Of a stretch of DNA of 52,729 bases, positions 16,979 through 25,054 are shown one piece after another. The notes under the pieces were generated by a model, which did no database searches, was not told where the DNA came from, and worked only from the letters and a program-made list of their open reading frames with translations. Positions within the stretch are counted from its first letter, which is position 1, and every line of letters starts with the position of its first letter. This DNA comes from FEN-1219 sp035644475 (GTDB lineage: Bacteria; Pseudomonadota; Gammaproteobacteria; Steroidobacterales; Rariloculaceae). The position numbers and the translations under genes are program-made. The stretch is from contig DASQOL010000038.1 of NCBI GenBank assembly GCA_035644475.1, positions 1 through 52,729 on the forward strand. Direction: 5' to 3'.

Positions 16979-17761
16979 ATGGACAGCACCGCGTTTCGCA
17001 CCGTCTGGATGTCGGACGTCCATCTCGGCTCCCGCGCCTGCAGGATCGGGCTCGTGCTCGACTTCCTGCGGCGCACTCGCTGCGAGACGCTGTACCTCGT
17101 CGGCGACATCGTCGACCTGGAAAGCCTGAGGCGCAGCTTCTACTGGCCCGCGAGCCACAGCGAGGCGCTGCGGCTGATCCTGGAGAAGAGCCGGCAAGGC
17201 ACGCGGGTGGTCTACGTTCCCGGCAACCACGACGAGGACTTGCGGGCCCTCGCCGGAGCTCAGCTCGGCAACATCGAGATCGCCCGCCGCTGCGTGCACA
17301 CGACCCGAGCCGGCCGCCGGATGCTGGTGCTGCACGGCGACGAGTTCGACGCGCTCATGAAGTGCGGCGCGCTCGGACAGCTCTTCGGCAATCTCGCTTA
17401 CCGGACGCTGCTCTCCTTGAACCGGCTCGTGCACTGGTGGCACGACCTGCTCGGCCGCCCCTACTGGTCGCTGGCGCAGCACATCAAGGGACGGATGACC
17501 AACGCCTTGCGCTACATCGACCAGTTTCAGCGCGCGTCGCTCGCGGCCGCCAAGGAAGCCGGCGTCGACGGCGTGATCTGCGGTCACATCCACAGGGCCG
17601 ACGTCGTCGAGCGCGACGGGCTGCTCTATTGCAACGACGGCGATTGGGTCGAGAGCTGCACGGCGCTCGTCGAACGGCCGAGCGGCGAGCTCGAGCTCGT
17701 GACCTGGCGCCCGAGCGTCGCGGTCGCCACGCTCGAGGTGCCGTTGCAGGACGCGGCCTAG
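16979..17761 (+). CDS. PlcP/LpxH-like calcineurin-type metallophosphoesterase
   Basis: The 260-residue product contains the full calcineurin metal set: WMSDVHLGS, LVGDIVDLE, VPGNHDED, LVLHGDEFD and ICGHIHRAD. It belongs to the UDP-2,3-diacylglucosamine hydrolase (LpxH)-related group. That group also contains PlcP, the phospholipase C used by rhizobia and marine bacteria to turn phospholipids into diacylglycerol under phosphate limitation. Flanking glycosyltransferases, DgkA and PAP2 favour the PlcP reading. The start at 16979 has AAAGG about seven bases upstream. A longer in-frame start is not supported. Cytosolic, membrane-associated action is expected. Confidence 0.82.
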   Translation: MDSTAFRTVWMSDVHLGSRACRIGLVLDFLRRTRCETLYLVGDIVDLESLRRSFYWPASHSEALRLILEKSRQGTRVVYVPGNHDEDLRALAGAQLGNIEIARRCVHTTRAGRRMLVLHGDEFDALMKCGALGQLFGNLAYRTLLSLNRLVHWWHDLLGRPYWSLAQHIKGRMTNALRYIDQFQRASLAAAKEAGVDGVICGHIHRADVVERDGLLYCNDGDWVESCTALVERPSGELELVTWRPSVAVATLEVPLQDAA

Positions 17762-17865
17762 ACTTCGCCGCCCCCGCGCGCGGCGCCGGGCGACGGCGGC
17801 GCTAATCCTGCTACCATTCCCGGCCTTTGCGAAATCGCTCTTGCTAGCGGTCGAATCGAATCAGT

Positions 17866-18246
17866 ATGGCCAAAGCGGGCAATACCGGCATTCGCCGGGT
17901 CGTGAACGCGACGTTCTTCTCGCTGGCCGGGCTGCGCACCGCCTGGCGGAGCGAAGCGGCGTTTCGCCAGGAGTGCGGGCTCGCGATCGTCATGATCCCG
18001 GCCGGCGTCTGGCTCGGCGGCAACGCGGTCGAGCGCGCGCTGCTGATCGGCTCATGCCTGCTGGTGCTGATCGTCGAGCTGCTCAACACCGCGGTCGAGT
18101 TCGTGGTCGATCGCGTCGGCACCGATCACCACGAGCTCTCCGGTCACGCCAAGGACTTGGGCTCGGCGGCGGTGTTCGTGAGCCTCGCGCTCGTGCTCGT
18201 GACGTGGGGGCTGATCGGCTGGCAGAGGCTCGCCGCGGCGAGCTGA
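17866..18246 (+). CDS. dgkA: diacylglycerol kinase, DgkA type
   Basis: The 126-residue membrane protein is full length for the small prokaryotic diacylglycerol kinase. It phosphorylates diacylglycerol to phosphatidic acid with ATP at the inner membrane. Three hydrophobic helices are visible, and the catalytic segment VELLNTAVEFVVDRVG followed by HAKDLGSAAVFVS matches the E. coli enzyme closely. An N-terminal amphipathic region carries RTAWRSEAAFRQE. It lies 104 bases after the metallophosphoesterase on the same strand and converges on the PAP2 gene. Context suggests recycling of diacylglycerol made by the phospholipase-like neighbour. Confidence 0.95.
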   Translation: MAKAGNTGIRRVVNATFFSLAGLRTAWRSEAAFRQECGLAIVMIPAGVWLGGNAVERALLIGSCLLVLIVELLNTAVEFVVDRVGTDHHELSGHAKDLGSAAVFVSLALVLVTWGLIGWQRLAAAS

Positions 18247-18287
18247 GCGACAAACCCCGCCGGGCGCCGGGGGAGACCCGCCGGGGG

Positions 18288-18839
18288 CTAGGCGAGGAAG
18301 CGCTGACCGAGCTCGAGGCTGCTCATGCCGAGCACGCCGCCGAGCAACGCGCCCGCGGCAACGTCCGTCGGATAGTGCAACCCCAGGATGACTCGCGACA
18401 GCGCGATCAGCAGCGCGAGGCTCGCGAGCACCGCCGTCCACTCCGGGAAGTAGCCCGCGGTGAGCAGCGTGAACGAGATCGCGTGCAGCGTGTGGCCGGA
18501 CGGGAAGCTGTAACGATCGAGCGGCACCGAGGCGCACTGGATCGCCGAGTGAGTGATGTAGGGCCGCTCGCGCACCGCGCGGGTCTTGATCGCCTTGTAG
18601 ACCAGCACGCCGACGGCGCCGGTCAGAGCCATGTGAAGCGCGGCGACCAAGCCGTCGTGGCCGTAGATCAGCGGGAGAGAGAGCAGCAGCCCGTACCAGA
18701 TCCATCCGTCCCCGAGCCAGCTCACGGCGCGGAACGCCTGGCGCACTGCGGCCGAGCCGCTCGAGCGGTTCAGGTACCGACAGAACCGCAGCTCCGCTTG
18801 ATCGAAGCGCTCGAAGGCCAGCGCGAATCGGCGAGCCAT
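18288..18839 (-). CDS. PAP2-family membrane phosphatase
   Basis: The ATG at 18839 with GGAG about eight bases upstream gives 183 residues. A longer frame to 18893 adds a polar leader without a ribosome site. The three PAP2 phosphatase motifs are complete: KTRAVRERP, SFPSGHT and SRVILGLHYPTDVAAG, set between five or six hydrophobic helices. It would dephosphorylate a lipid phosphate, such as phosphatidic acid or undecaprenyl diphosphate, on the periplasmic face. It converges with dgkA, the opposing reaction if phosphatidic acid is the substrate. Divergent from the second glycosyltransferase. Confidence 0.9.
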   Translation of the reverse strand: MARRFALAFERFDQAELRFCRYLNRSSGSAAVRQAFRAVSWLGDGWIWYGLLLSLPLIYGHDGLVAALHMALTGAVGVLVYKAIKTRAVRERPYITHSAIQCASVPLDRYSFPSGHTLHAISFTLLTAGYFPEWTAVLASLALLIALSRVILGLHYPTDVAAGALLGGVLGMSSLELGQRFLA

Positions 18840-19022
18840 GGTGTCTGCTCCGCATCCCTGACGCTCGAGAGGATCGCGCGGCCCGGTGACCACCGCATGG
18901 CGGTTGTATGAATTTTTTCTTTCACAGGCATAAAGTTAAACGCCGTCATGTAACAAGAACATAAAGAATCCCTGTTAACACTATGCGGCAGGCGAAATTG
19001 TCGCCCAGGCCGCGGGTTTCCG

Positions 19023-20054
19023 ATGAAGATCGCGATCGTGACGGATGCGTGGACCCCGCAGGTCAACGGCGTTGTCACGACTCTGCAACGAACCCGGCAA
19101 GCACTCGAGCGCCGCGGCCTCACGGTGGAGGTCGTATCGCCGGGCGAGTTCTGGACGGTCCCGTGCCCGACCTATCCCGAGATCCGGCTGGCGCTGTGGC
19201 CCGGCCCCGGGCTCGCGAAGCGGCTCGACGCCTACGGGCCGGACGCCGTCCATATCGCCACCGAAGGACCGCTCGGCGCTGCCGCGCGGCGCTACTGCAC
19301 GTCGCGCCGGCTGGCGTTCACCACGTCGTATCACACCCAGTTCCCGCAGTACGTGCGCAAGCGCGTGCCGATCCCCGAGCCGTGGTCGTACGCTTACCTC
19401 CGCCTCCATCACAACCGCGCGCGGCGCACGCTCGTGGCCACCGAGCACCAGCGGCGCGATCTCGTCGCGAACGGCTTCAACAACGTCGTGATCTGGTCGC
19501 GCGGCGTCGACGCGGAGCTGTTCAAGCCGTGCGGCCGGGAGCACCTCGCGCTGCCGCGGCCGATCTCGATCTGCGTCGGCCGCGTGGCGATCGAGAAGAA
19601 TCTCGACGCCTTTCTCGAGCTCGACCTGCCAGGCACGAAGGTCGTGGTCGGCGACGGGCCGGACCGCGCGCAGCTCGCGCAGCGCTATCCCGCGGCGCGG
19701 TTCGTGGGGTACAAGTTCGGCGAGGACCTCGCTCGCTGCCTCTCGGCGGCCGACGTCTTCGTCTTCCCGAGCCGCACGGACACCTTCGGCCTCGTGATGC
19801 TCGAGGCGATGGCGTGCGGCACCCCGGTCGCCGCCTTCCCCGTGACCGGCCCGATCGACGTGGTGACGCGCGGCGTCGACGGGGTGCTCGACGAGGATCT
19901 CGGCCGCGCGACGCTCGCCGCTCTCGAGCTCGACCGCGGGGCCTGCCGCGGCTCGGCGCTGACGCGGACCTGGGACCGCGCGTCGAGCCAATTCCTCTCC
20001 CACCTCGTGCGCGCGGGCACCGGCGAGGACCTCGCCCCGGCGTTCGCGGCCTAG
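19023..20054 (+). CDS. GT4-family glycosyltransferase, Agt-like glycolipid synthase
   Basis: The 343-residue GT-B enzyme begins MKIAIVTDAWTPQVNGVVTT, the acceptor loop shared with glycolipid-forming GT4 enzymes. It has AFTTSYHTQFPQYVRKR in the first domain, and ISICVGRVAIEKNLDAFL and SRTDTFGLVMLEAMACG (E-x7-E type) in the second. This pattern is common in rhizobial and marine diacylglycerol glycosyltransferases (Agt), which partner PlcP. It could alternatively act in lipopolysaccharide or trehalose-lipid synthesis. The first glycosyltransferase of this region is only distantly similar to it, so the two are not a recent duplication. Confidence 0.88.
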   Translation: MKIAIVTDAWTPQVNGVVTTLQRTRQALERRGLTVEVVSPGEFWTVPCPTYPEIRLALWPGPGLAKRLDAYGPDAVHIATEGPLGAAARRYCTSRRLAFTTSYHTQFPQYVRKRVPIPEPWSYAYLRLHHNRARRTLVATEHQRRDLVANGFNNVVIWSRGVDAELFKPCGREHLALPRPISICVGRVAIEKNLDAFLELDLPGTKVVVGDGPDRAQLAQRYPAARFVGYKFGEDLARCLSAADVFVFPSRTDTFGLVMLEAMACGTPVAAFPVTGPIDVVTRGVDGVLDEDLGRATLAALELDRGACRGSALTRTWDRASSQFLSHLVRAGTGEDLAPAFAA

Positions 20055-20408
20055 CGCCCGCGGCGGTTCGCGGACGGTGCAGCGAGGCCGCCGGTGCGCT
20101 CCGAAACGGTGCGACTTTCGACCGGCGGCCGCGGCGGATCCGCAGGACTCCGCCGTTTTGCGGTTGGCACGGCAATTGCTATTAGGTACTCGGGCAGGGT
20201 CGGTCGCCAGCCACACAAATCGCGCCCCCCCTTCGATTTCACAGTTGTGCGACCGCTTCTGCCCACTACCTCTCCCCTCCTGTCGTATCTCACTTCGGTC
20301 GCGTGTGTCGCGGTAGCTGCGGCGGTACCTCGACCGCAGCTCTTGCCCGCAGCGAGTAAGACACGACCTCCCTCTCCGCCACGCTGACGCACCTGTCAGA
20401 ATGACGGC
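20055..20408. other. 354-base stretch without a gene
   Basis: No convincing reading frame is visible. It holds the sigma-54 promoter match at 20164-20180. About 125 bases after the expected start site there is a hairpin with 7-base arms GCTGCGG (20316-20322) and CCGCAGC (20334-20340). A very short frame, ATG-ACG-GCT-TGA at 20401, overlaps the start of the hemerythrin-like gene. The stretch could be a long leader or encode a small RNA. Confidence 0.6.
20164..20180 (+). promoter_or_regulatory. sigma-54 (RpoN) promoter match
   Basis: TTGGCACGGCAATTGCT fits the -24/-12 consensus (TTGGCAC-N5-TTGCT), with GG at 20166-20167 and GC at 20178-20179 at the required 12-base offset. Transcription would begin near 20191, leaving a leader of about 218 bases before the hemerythrin-like gene. 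No enhancer-binding activator gene is visible in the window. Confidence 0.7.
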
Positions 20409-20972
20409 TTGAGCCTCGATCTCGATCAACGTTCGGGCTGGCCCGCGGACCTCAAAGTGCTGCTCGAGCGCTACCCGCGCGCCACGTGGCCTGCGCGCCG
20501 AGCGCCCGACGTCGATTTTTGGCTCGAGGTGCACGACGAGATCCGCCACGACTCCAGCGCGCTCGCGGCCGTCGCCGACCGCCACCGCGCGGGGGAGATC
20601 ACGCCGCTCGAGCTCGCCGTGCTCTCGACTCCGCGGCTGCGCGCACTGCTCGCGCGGTTGCACGGGCATCATCAGGTCGAGGACTTCGAGTACTTCCCCG
20701 CGCTGCGCGCGGCGGAACCGCGTCTCGCGCGCGGCTTCGACGCGCTCGAGCGCGATCACGATCTGCTGCGGGGGCTCGCCGCGACCGCTCTGTCGTCGTT
20801 GGAGAACCTGTTGGACGCGGCGGCCGAGAAAGACACGCAGGGCCGCGCAGCAGCGCGCCATGCCGCCGACCGATACGGCGCCGCCGCGGCCGCCTTCGGC
20901 GTCCGGCTCGCGCGACACCTCGGGGACGAGGAAGAGCTTGTGGTGCCGGTGCTCCTAGAGCGAGCTACGTGA
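20409..20972 (+). CDS. hemerythrin-like HHE-domain protein
   Basis: The 187-residue helical product has the spaced His/Glu ligands of a hemerythrin-like four-helix bundle: VHDEIRHDS, HGHHQVEDFEYFP, ERDHDLLRG and ARHLGDEEELVVP. Such domains bind a di-iron centre and sense or handle oxygen, nitric oxide or iron. TTG at 20409 is the only plausible start, because a stop lies seven codons upstream in frame. There is no signal peptide, so it is cytosolic. Its 3' end overlaps the convergent DUF938 gene by eight bases. The upstream sigma-54 promoter match suggests nitrogen or stress control. Confidence 0.82.
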   Translation: MSLDLDQRSGWPADLKVLLERYPRATWPARRAPDVDFWLEVHDEIRHDSSALAAVADRHRAGEITPLELAVLSTPRLRALLARLHGHHQVEDFEYFPALRAAEPRLARGFDALERDHDLLRGLAATALSSLENLLDAAAEKDTQGRAAARHAADRYGAAAAAFGVRLARHLGDEEELVVPVLLERAT

Positions 20973-21618
20973 GGTCGGGCCCGCGAGCGTCGGACGCACG
21001 CACGAAGAGCACGATGAAATTGTTGGCCGGCATCGGCACGAGCTCCCGAAAGTCGAACCCGTGGGCCGCGCCGACGGCGCGAACGTCGGCCAGGTCCCGA
21101 ACGCCCCAGCGCGCGTCGCGGGCGCGCAGGCTCGCGTCGAACGCCTCATTGCTCGGCGCCGTGTGCCGGCCGTCGAGCTTGTATGGCCCGTAGAGGACCA
21201 CGGGCGCGCCTGCAGGCAGGAGCCGCGCAGTGTGACGAAACAGTCCGGCGGTGGCGGTCCACGGTGCGATGTGGATCATGTTGATGCAGACGATCGCCAC
21301 GGGATCCACGGCCGGCGCGGCGTCTGCCAGCACGTCGAACGGCTCCGGCGCCCGGAGATTCGGGAGCGCCGCGGCGGAGATGCGCGCCGCCAGCGCGGCG
21401 CGCAGCGCGGCGTCGGGCTCGGTGGGCTGCCAGGTCAATGTCGCGAGCGCGCGGGCGAAGTGTACGGCGTGCTGACCGGTGCCGCTCGCGATCTCGAGCA
21501 CCGTGCCGCGCGGCGGCAAGACTCGCGTCAGCACCTCGAGGATCGGCTGCTTGTTACGCTCGGCCGCCGGGCTGTCCATCGTCCCCGCGGCGAATGGTTC
21601 TCCAAAACGCACGCTCAC
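20965..21618 (-). CDS. DUF938 family SAM-dependent methyltransferase-like protein
   Basis: The 217-residue product has the DUF938 signature: SPAAERNKQPILEVL at the N terminus, the SAM-binding glycine loop VLEIASGTGQHAVHFA, then INMIHIAPWTAT and VLYGPYKLDGRHTAPSN. It ends with NNFIVLFVRA. The family is predicted to be class I methyltransferases of unknown substrate and is widespread in proteobacteria. It is cytosolic with no signal peptide. It is convergent with the hemerythrin-like gene and divergent from the DUF4279 gene. Confidence 0.9.
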   Translation of the reverse strand: MSVRFGEPFAAGTMDSPAAERNKQPILEVLTRVLPPRGTVLEIASGTGQHAVHFARALATLTWQPTEPDAALRAALAARISAAALPNLRAPEPFDVLADAAPAVDPVAIVCINMIHIAPWTATAGLFRHTARLLPAGAPVVLYGPYKLDGRHTAPSNEAFDASLRARDARWGVRDLADVRAVGAAHGFDFRELVPMPANNFIVLFVRASDARGPDLT

Positions 21619-21731
21619 GGCAATCCCCCGCTCGAGTCGCCGGTCCGATGGTAGGAGGGGTCGCGACGCCTGGCAAAGCGCGCTACGCCGTGATCATAAT
21701 GGCGCCCCCGCACGCGTCCCGAGGTCACACG

Positions 21732-22235
21732 ATGAGCTCCGACTACTCCGTGGTCTTGCGGCTGCGCCATCCCGACGTCGACCCCGAGGAGATCACGCGC
21801 CGCCTCGGGATCGCGCCGCAGTATGTGTGGCGAGCAGGCGAGCCACGCCGCCTCGAGAGCGGCGAGGAGGACCGCGGCGTGTACCGAGAGAGTTGCTGGG
21901 TGGCCGTGCTGTCGACCCCGTCGCCGCTCAGCGTGCTCATGGAGACCGTCGGAATCGGTCGTCTCGACCCGCGCGCCGTCGGCGCACAGCTCAAAGCGGC
22001 GCCTCCGGCGACGGCCGAGCTCTATATCTTGCTCTACAAGATGAAGCGGACGACCGCGTTTTGGCAGGAGTTCGTCGCCCAAGGCGGCACGATCGACTGT
22101 CTCCTCCAGGTGGTTGGCGCGGAGCGTTTTCAGCTCGAGATGTCGCCGGCGCTCCTCGCGCTCTGCGCAGAGCTGCGACTCACGCTCGCGATCGAGATCG
22201 ACGGCCTGGCGCAACACGCCGTGGTCGCAGCGTAG
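21732..22235 (+). CDS. DUF4279 domain protein
   Basis: The 167-residue product is taken from the ATG at 21732. A possible earlier ATG at 21702 would add ten residues. The opening SSDYSVVLRLRHPDVDPEEI followed by RLGIAPQYVWRAGEPR is characteristic of DUF4279, a small cytosolic alpha/beta domain of unknown function. The segment SCWVAVLSTPSPL and the C-terminal AELRLTLAIEIDG also fit. The stop is one base before the end of the convergent downstream gene. Confidence 0.85.
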   Translation: MSSDYSVVLRLRHPDVDPEEITRRLGIAPQYVWRAGEPRRLESGEEDRGVYRESCWVAVLSTPSPLSVLMETVGIGRLDPRAVGAQLKAAPPATAELYILLYKMKRTTAFWQEFVAQGGTIDCLLQVVGAERFQLEMSPALLALCAELRLTLAIEIDGLAQHAVVAA

Positions 22236-22236
22236 C

Positions 22237-23274
22237 TTAGCGGGCCTCGGCTCGCGGCGCGGCGCTCGGCTCGCCGGCCTTGGCGGCCGCCTCTTTCGCA
22301 CGCGCCCCGCTCAAGATGTGGCTCATCGCGAGATTGCCCTCGTGGCACGCGTACTCGTAGATCTGCTGCGATGCGTCGACCTGCATCAACGGCATCGAGA
22401 ACGTCCACGGCTGCGTCCAGGTGTTCGGGTCCTCGAAGGTCACCGTCCACTCGACGCTGTCGGACGCGGTGCGCTTGAAGCGCTCGACCATCTTCACGCT
22501 CTCGCTCGAGCGCTGCGGCGCGGTGTCGCCGCGGAAGTTCGTGGTCTCGACGACGAGCGTGTCGCCGTCCCACCAGCCGCGAGCGTCGCCCAAGTATTGC
22601 TTCAAGTCCGACGCCACGTGCGGCCGCCGGTCGAGCGGGATCACACGCGTCTCGTGAATCATCTCGTAGCGGATCGCGACGCTGTCGGGCGCCTGCACGA
22701 TCTCGTAGCGACTGCCGTAACCCGCCGGCATCATCGAGCTCGGAATGCCGCGCGTGATGCAGCGGTCATAGAGGCCCATGTCGAGATAGCTGTTGAATGG
22801 GCCGTTCGAGTTCGCGTTGGTGCTCACGCCCCTGCCTTGACGGCGCCCCTTCGCGGCGTCGACGACCGGCGGGATCTTGCCGTCGGCCGGCTCCACGACC
22901 AGCCATGGCCGGCGGTTGTTGCGGTCGAACGTGTCGAAGATCAGGTACGGCGGCGGGCTGATGCTGTTCGCCCAGCGCGGACCCTCGGCGAGCTCGCGAA
23001 ATGCCTTAGCCCGCTGCGCGCTGATTTCCTTGATCTTCTCCGGCGTCAGCTCCTTGGCCGTGAGCCCGTCGTATTCCTTCGGCCGCTCCATCGGCGTGCC
23101 GGTCTCGTCGTCGTTGGAGTAGATGCCGGCGAGATCGGGGTCGCCCCACGAGGTGCGCGGCGGCTTCCAGTTCTTTGCCGTCGATGGCTGCGCGCCGGCG
23201 GCGCCCGCGAGAGCAACGCCCACCGCAACGGCAAGCGCGCACCAGAGCGATGAACGTCCGCTAGCCATATTCAT
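22237..23274 (-). CDS. exported hypothetical protein, paralogue A of a three-member set
   Basis: The 345-residue product starts at the ATG at 23274, five bases after GGAG, with a signal peptide cleaved near AGA-AQP. SWGDPDLAGIYSNDDETGTP follows directly, a common opening in uncharacterised exported proteins of soil bacteria. The C-terminal half has ARGWWDGDTLVVETTNF, MVERFKRT and TVTFEDPNTWTQPWTFSMPL, which recur in the proteins at 25051 and 30616. No catalytic residues can be assigned. It is divergent from the carboxylesterase operon that holds a paralogue. Confidence 0.8.
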   Translation of the reverse strand: MNMASGRSSLWCALAVAVGVALAGAAGAQPSTAKNWKPPRTSWGDPDLAGIYSNDDETGTPMERPKEYDGLTAKELTPEKIKEISAQRAKAFRELAEGPRWANSISPPPYLIFDTFDRNNRRPWLVVEPADGKIPPVVDAAKGRRQGRGVSTNANSNGPFNSYLDMGLYDRCITRGIPSSMMPAGYGSRYEIVQAPDSVAIRYEMIHETRVIPLDRRPHVASDLKQYLGDARGWWDGDTLVVETTNFRGDTAPQRSSESVKMVERFKRTASDSVEWTVTFEDPNTWTQPWTFSMPLMQVDASQQIYEYACHEGNLAMSHILSGARAKEAAAKAGEPSAAPRAEAR

Positions 23275-23390
23275 TCCGACTCCAGGAGCGACGCCGGGAC
23301 TATAGAACGAATGCCAATCGAAACGAAGCAGTCGGCGCCCACGGCGGCGGCCGGTGCTTCGATTACACTCCTGTCGTCCGAAGTGCTGAT

Positions 23391-23419
23391 TTGACAGCGT
23401 TTACGTGTTGAAATAGAAC
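23391..23419 (+). promoter_or_regulatory. sigma-70-type promoter of the carboxylesterase operon
   Basis: A perfect -35 TTGACA (23391-23396) is followed after 17 bases by TAGAAC (23414-23419), a 4/6 match to the -10 box. The predicted leader of about 65 bases contains a short hairpin (GACTGG/CCAGTC) and a strong GGAGGGGGG ribosome site before the ATG at 23492. Confidence 0.65.
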
Positions 23420-23491
23420 GCGCCTGGGGGAGGGAGACTGGAGCGTCGCCAGTCCCGCCCTGCCCACAAGAATTCTGGAGGGGGGACCGCG

Positions 23492-25054
23492 ATGAAGCGA
23501 ACGTTCTTGGCCGCCGGCTTCGGCGCGCTGCTCGCCGCCGTCGCCGCGTCGCACGCGGCCCTTCCGACCGAGCTCAAGATCGACGCCGGCACCATCGCCG
23601 GCGCCACCGGCGCCGATCCGTCGGTGCATGTCTACAAGGGCATCCCCTACGCCGCCCCGCCGCTCGGGGCCAACCGCTGGCGCGCGCCGCAACCGGTCGC
23701 GGCTTGGACCGGCGTGCGGCCTGGGACCGAGTTCGCGGCCCGCTGCACGCAGGGCGGCGGCGGTCCCCCGGGAGGCGCGGCGCCGCCGGCGCCGCCGACC
23801 AGCGAGGATTGCCTCTATCTCAACGTCTGGACGACCACCGGCTCCGCGCGCGACAGGCGCCCGGTGATGCTCTGGATCTACGGTGGCGGCTTCTCGGGCG
23901 GCGCCGGCTCGGAGCCGCGCTACGGCGGCGAGGGGCTCGCGAAGAAAGGGCCGGTCGTCGTCACGTTCAACTACCGGCTCGGCGCGCTCGGCTTCTTCGC
24001 GCATCCGGATCTCGCGGCCGAGTCGCCGCACAAGGTGTCCGGTAACTACGGCATGCTCGACGCCGTCGCGGCGCTGCAGTGGATTCAGAAGAACATCGCG
24101 GCGTTCGGCGGCGACCCGGGCAACGTCACGGTGTTCGGCGAATCGGCGGGCGCCAACATGACGGCCGCGCTCGTCGGCTCGCCGGCGGCGAAGGGCCTGT
24201 TCCGCCGCGCGATCGGCCAGAGCGGCGCGTGGATGGGCTTGAGCATGGCGCCGATGGGCACGCTCGCACAGGCCCTGGAGAACGGCTCGAAGGCGCTCAC
24301 CGACAGCGGCGCCAAGTCGATCGGGGAGCTGCGCGCGATGCCCGCGGCAGACGTGTTCGCGAAGATTCGCGGCGGCAACCTCGTGGTGGACGGCTACCTG
24401 ATCCCCGAGGACTTGTCGCTGACGTTCGCGGCCGGCAAGCAGAACGGCGTGGATCTGCTGATCGGCTCGAACCAGGACGAAGGCACGTTCTTCCAGCGGC
24501 CGGGCCTCACGGCCGAACAGTTCGCAAGCCGGGCGAAGCAGCGCTTCGGCGTGCTCGCCGACGGCTACTTGAAGACCTATCCGGCCGTCGACGACGCGCA
24601 GGCCGTGCAGTCGTATCTCGCGTCGTTCCGCGACGAGGCGGCCTGGCACATGCGCAAGTTCGCGGCGCTGCAAGCGAAGCGCGGCGACAAAGCGTACGTC
24701 TACTATTTCACGCGTGTTCCGCCGGCGCCGCCGGGGCGCCCGTCGCGCGGCGCAACGCACGTCGCCGAAGTCCCCTACATGTTCGACAACCTCGCGTCCG
24801 GACCACCCTGGACCGACGTCGATCAGAAGCTCGCCGACACGATGTCGTCGTACTGGGCCAACTTCGCGCGCAGCGGGGATCCGAACGGACCCGGCCTGCC
24901 CGCGTGGCCGGCCTATCGCGACGCGGCGACCGGTAAGGCGCAAGTGCTCGGCGACAGCGTCGCGACGGAGACCGAGTCGCACCCGGCCGCGGCGACGCTC
25001 GCATTCTTCGATTCTGCGTATCAACAACTACTGAAAGGCGGGAGCAATCAATGA
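23492..25054 (+). CDS. exported type-B carboxylesterase
   Basis: The 520-residue alpha/beta hydrolase has a signal peptide ending near SHA-ALP. The type-B esterase landmarks are present: VYKGIPYAAPPLGANRWRAP, the Cys-loop EDCLYLNVWT, the oxyanion segment MLWIYGGGFSGG, and the nucleophile elbow VTVFGESAGANM with Ser in GESAG. The Glu of the triad is probably in NQDEGTFF and the His in GATHVAEVPYMF. It hydrolyses esters of unknown identity in the periplasm or outside. Its TGA overlaps the next gene as ATGA, so translation is probably coupled. Confidence 0.93.
   Translation: MKRTFLAAGFGALLAAVAASHAALPTELKIDAGTIAGATGADPSVHVYKGIPYAAPPLGANRWRAPQPVAAWTGVRPGTEFAARCTQGGGGPPGGAAPPAPPTSEDCLYLNVWTTTGSARDRRPVMLWIYGGGFSGGAGSEPRYGGEGLAKKGPVVVTFNYRLGALGFFAHPDLAAESPHKVSGNYGMLDAVAALQWIQKNIAAFGGDPGNVTVFGESAGANMTAALVGSPAAKGLFRRAIGQSGAWMGLSMAPMGTLAQALENGSKALTDSGAKSIGELRAMPAADVFAKIRGGNLVVDGYLIPEDLSLTFAAGKQNGVDLLIGSNQDEGTFFQRPGLTAEQFASRAKQRFGVLADGYLKTYPAVDDAQAVQSYLASFRDEAAWHMRKFAALQAKRGDKAYVYYFTRVPPAPPGRPSRGATHVAEVPYMFDNLASGPPWTDVDQKLADTMSSYWANFARSGDPNGPGLPAWPAYRDAATGKAQVLGDSVATETESHPAAATLAFFDSAYQQLLKGGSNQ

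Noticed and set aside
18943..18960. Possible PHO box CCGTCAT-GTAA-CAAGAAC before the second glycosyltransferase
   Set aside because: Only the first heptamer resembles CTGTCAT and the second half matches poorly, so I did not list it as a site.
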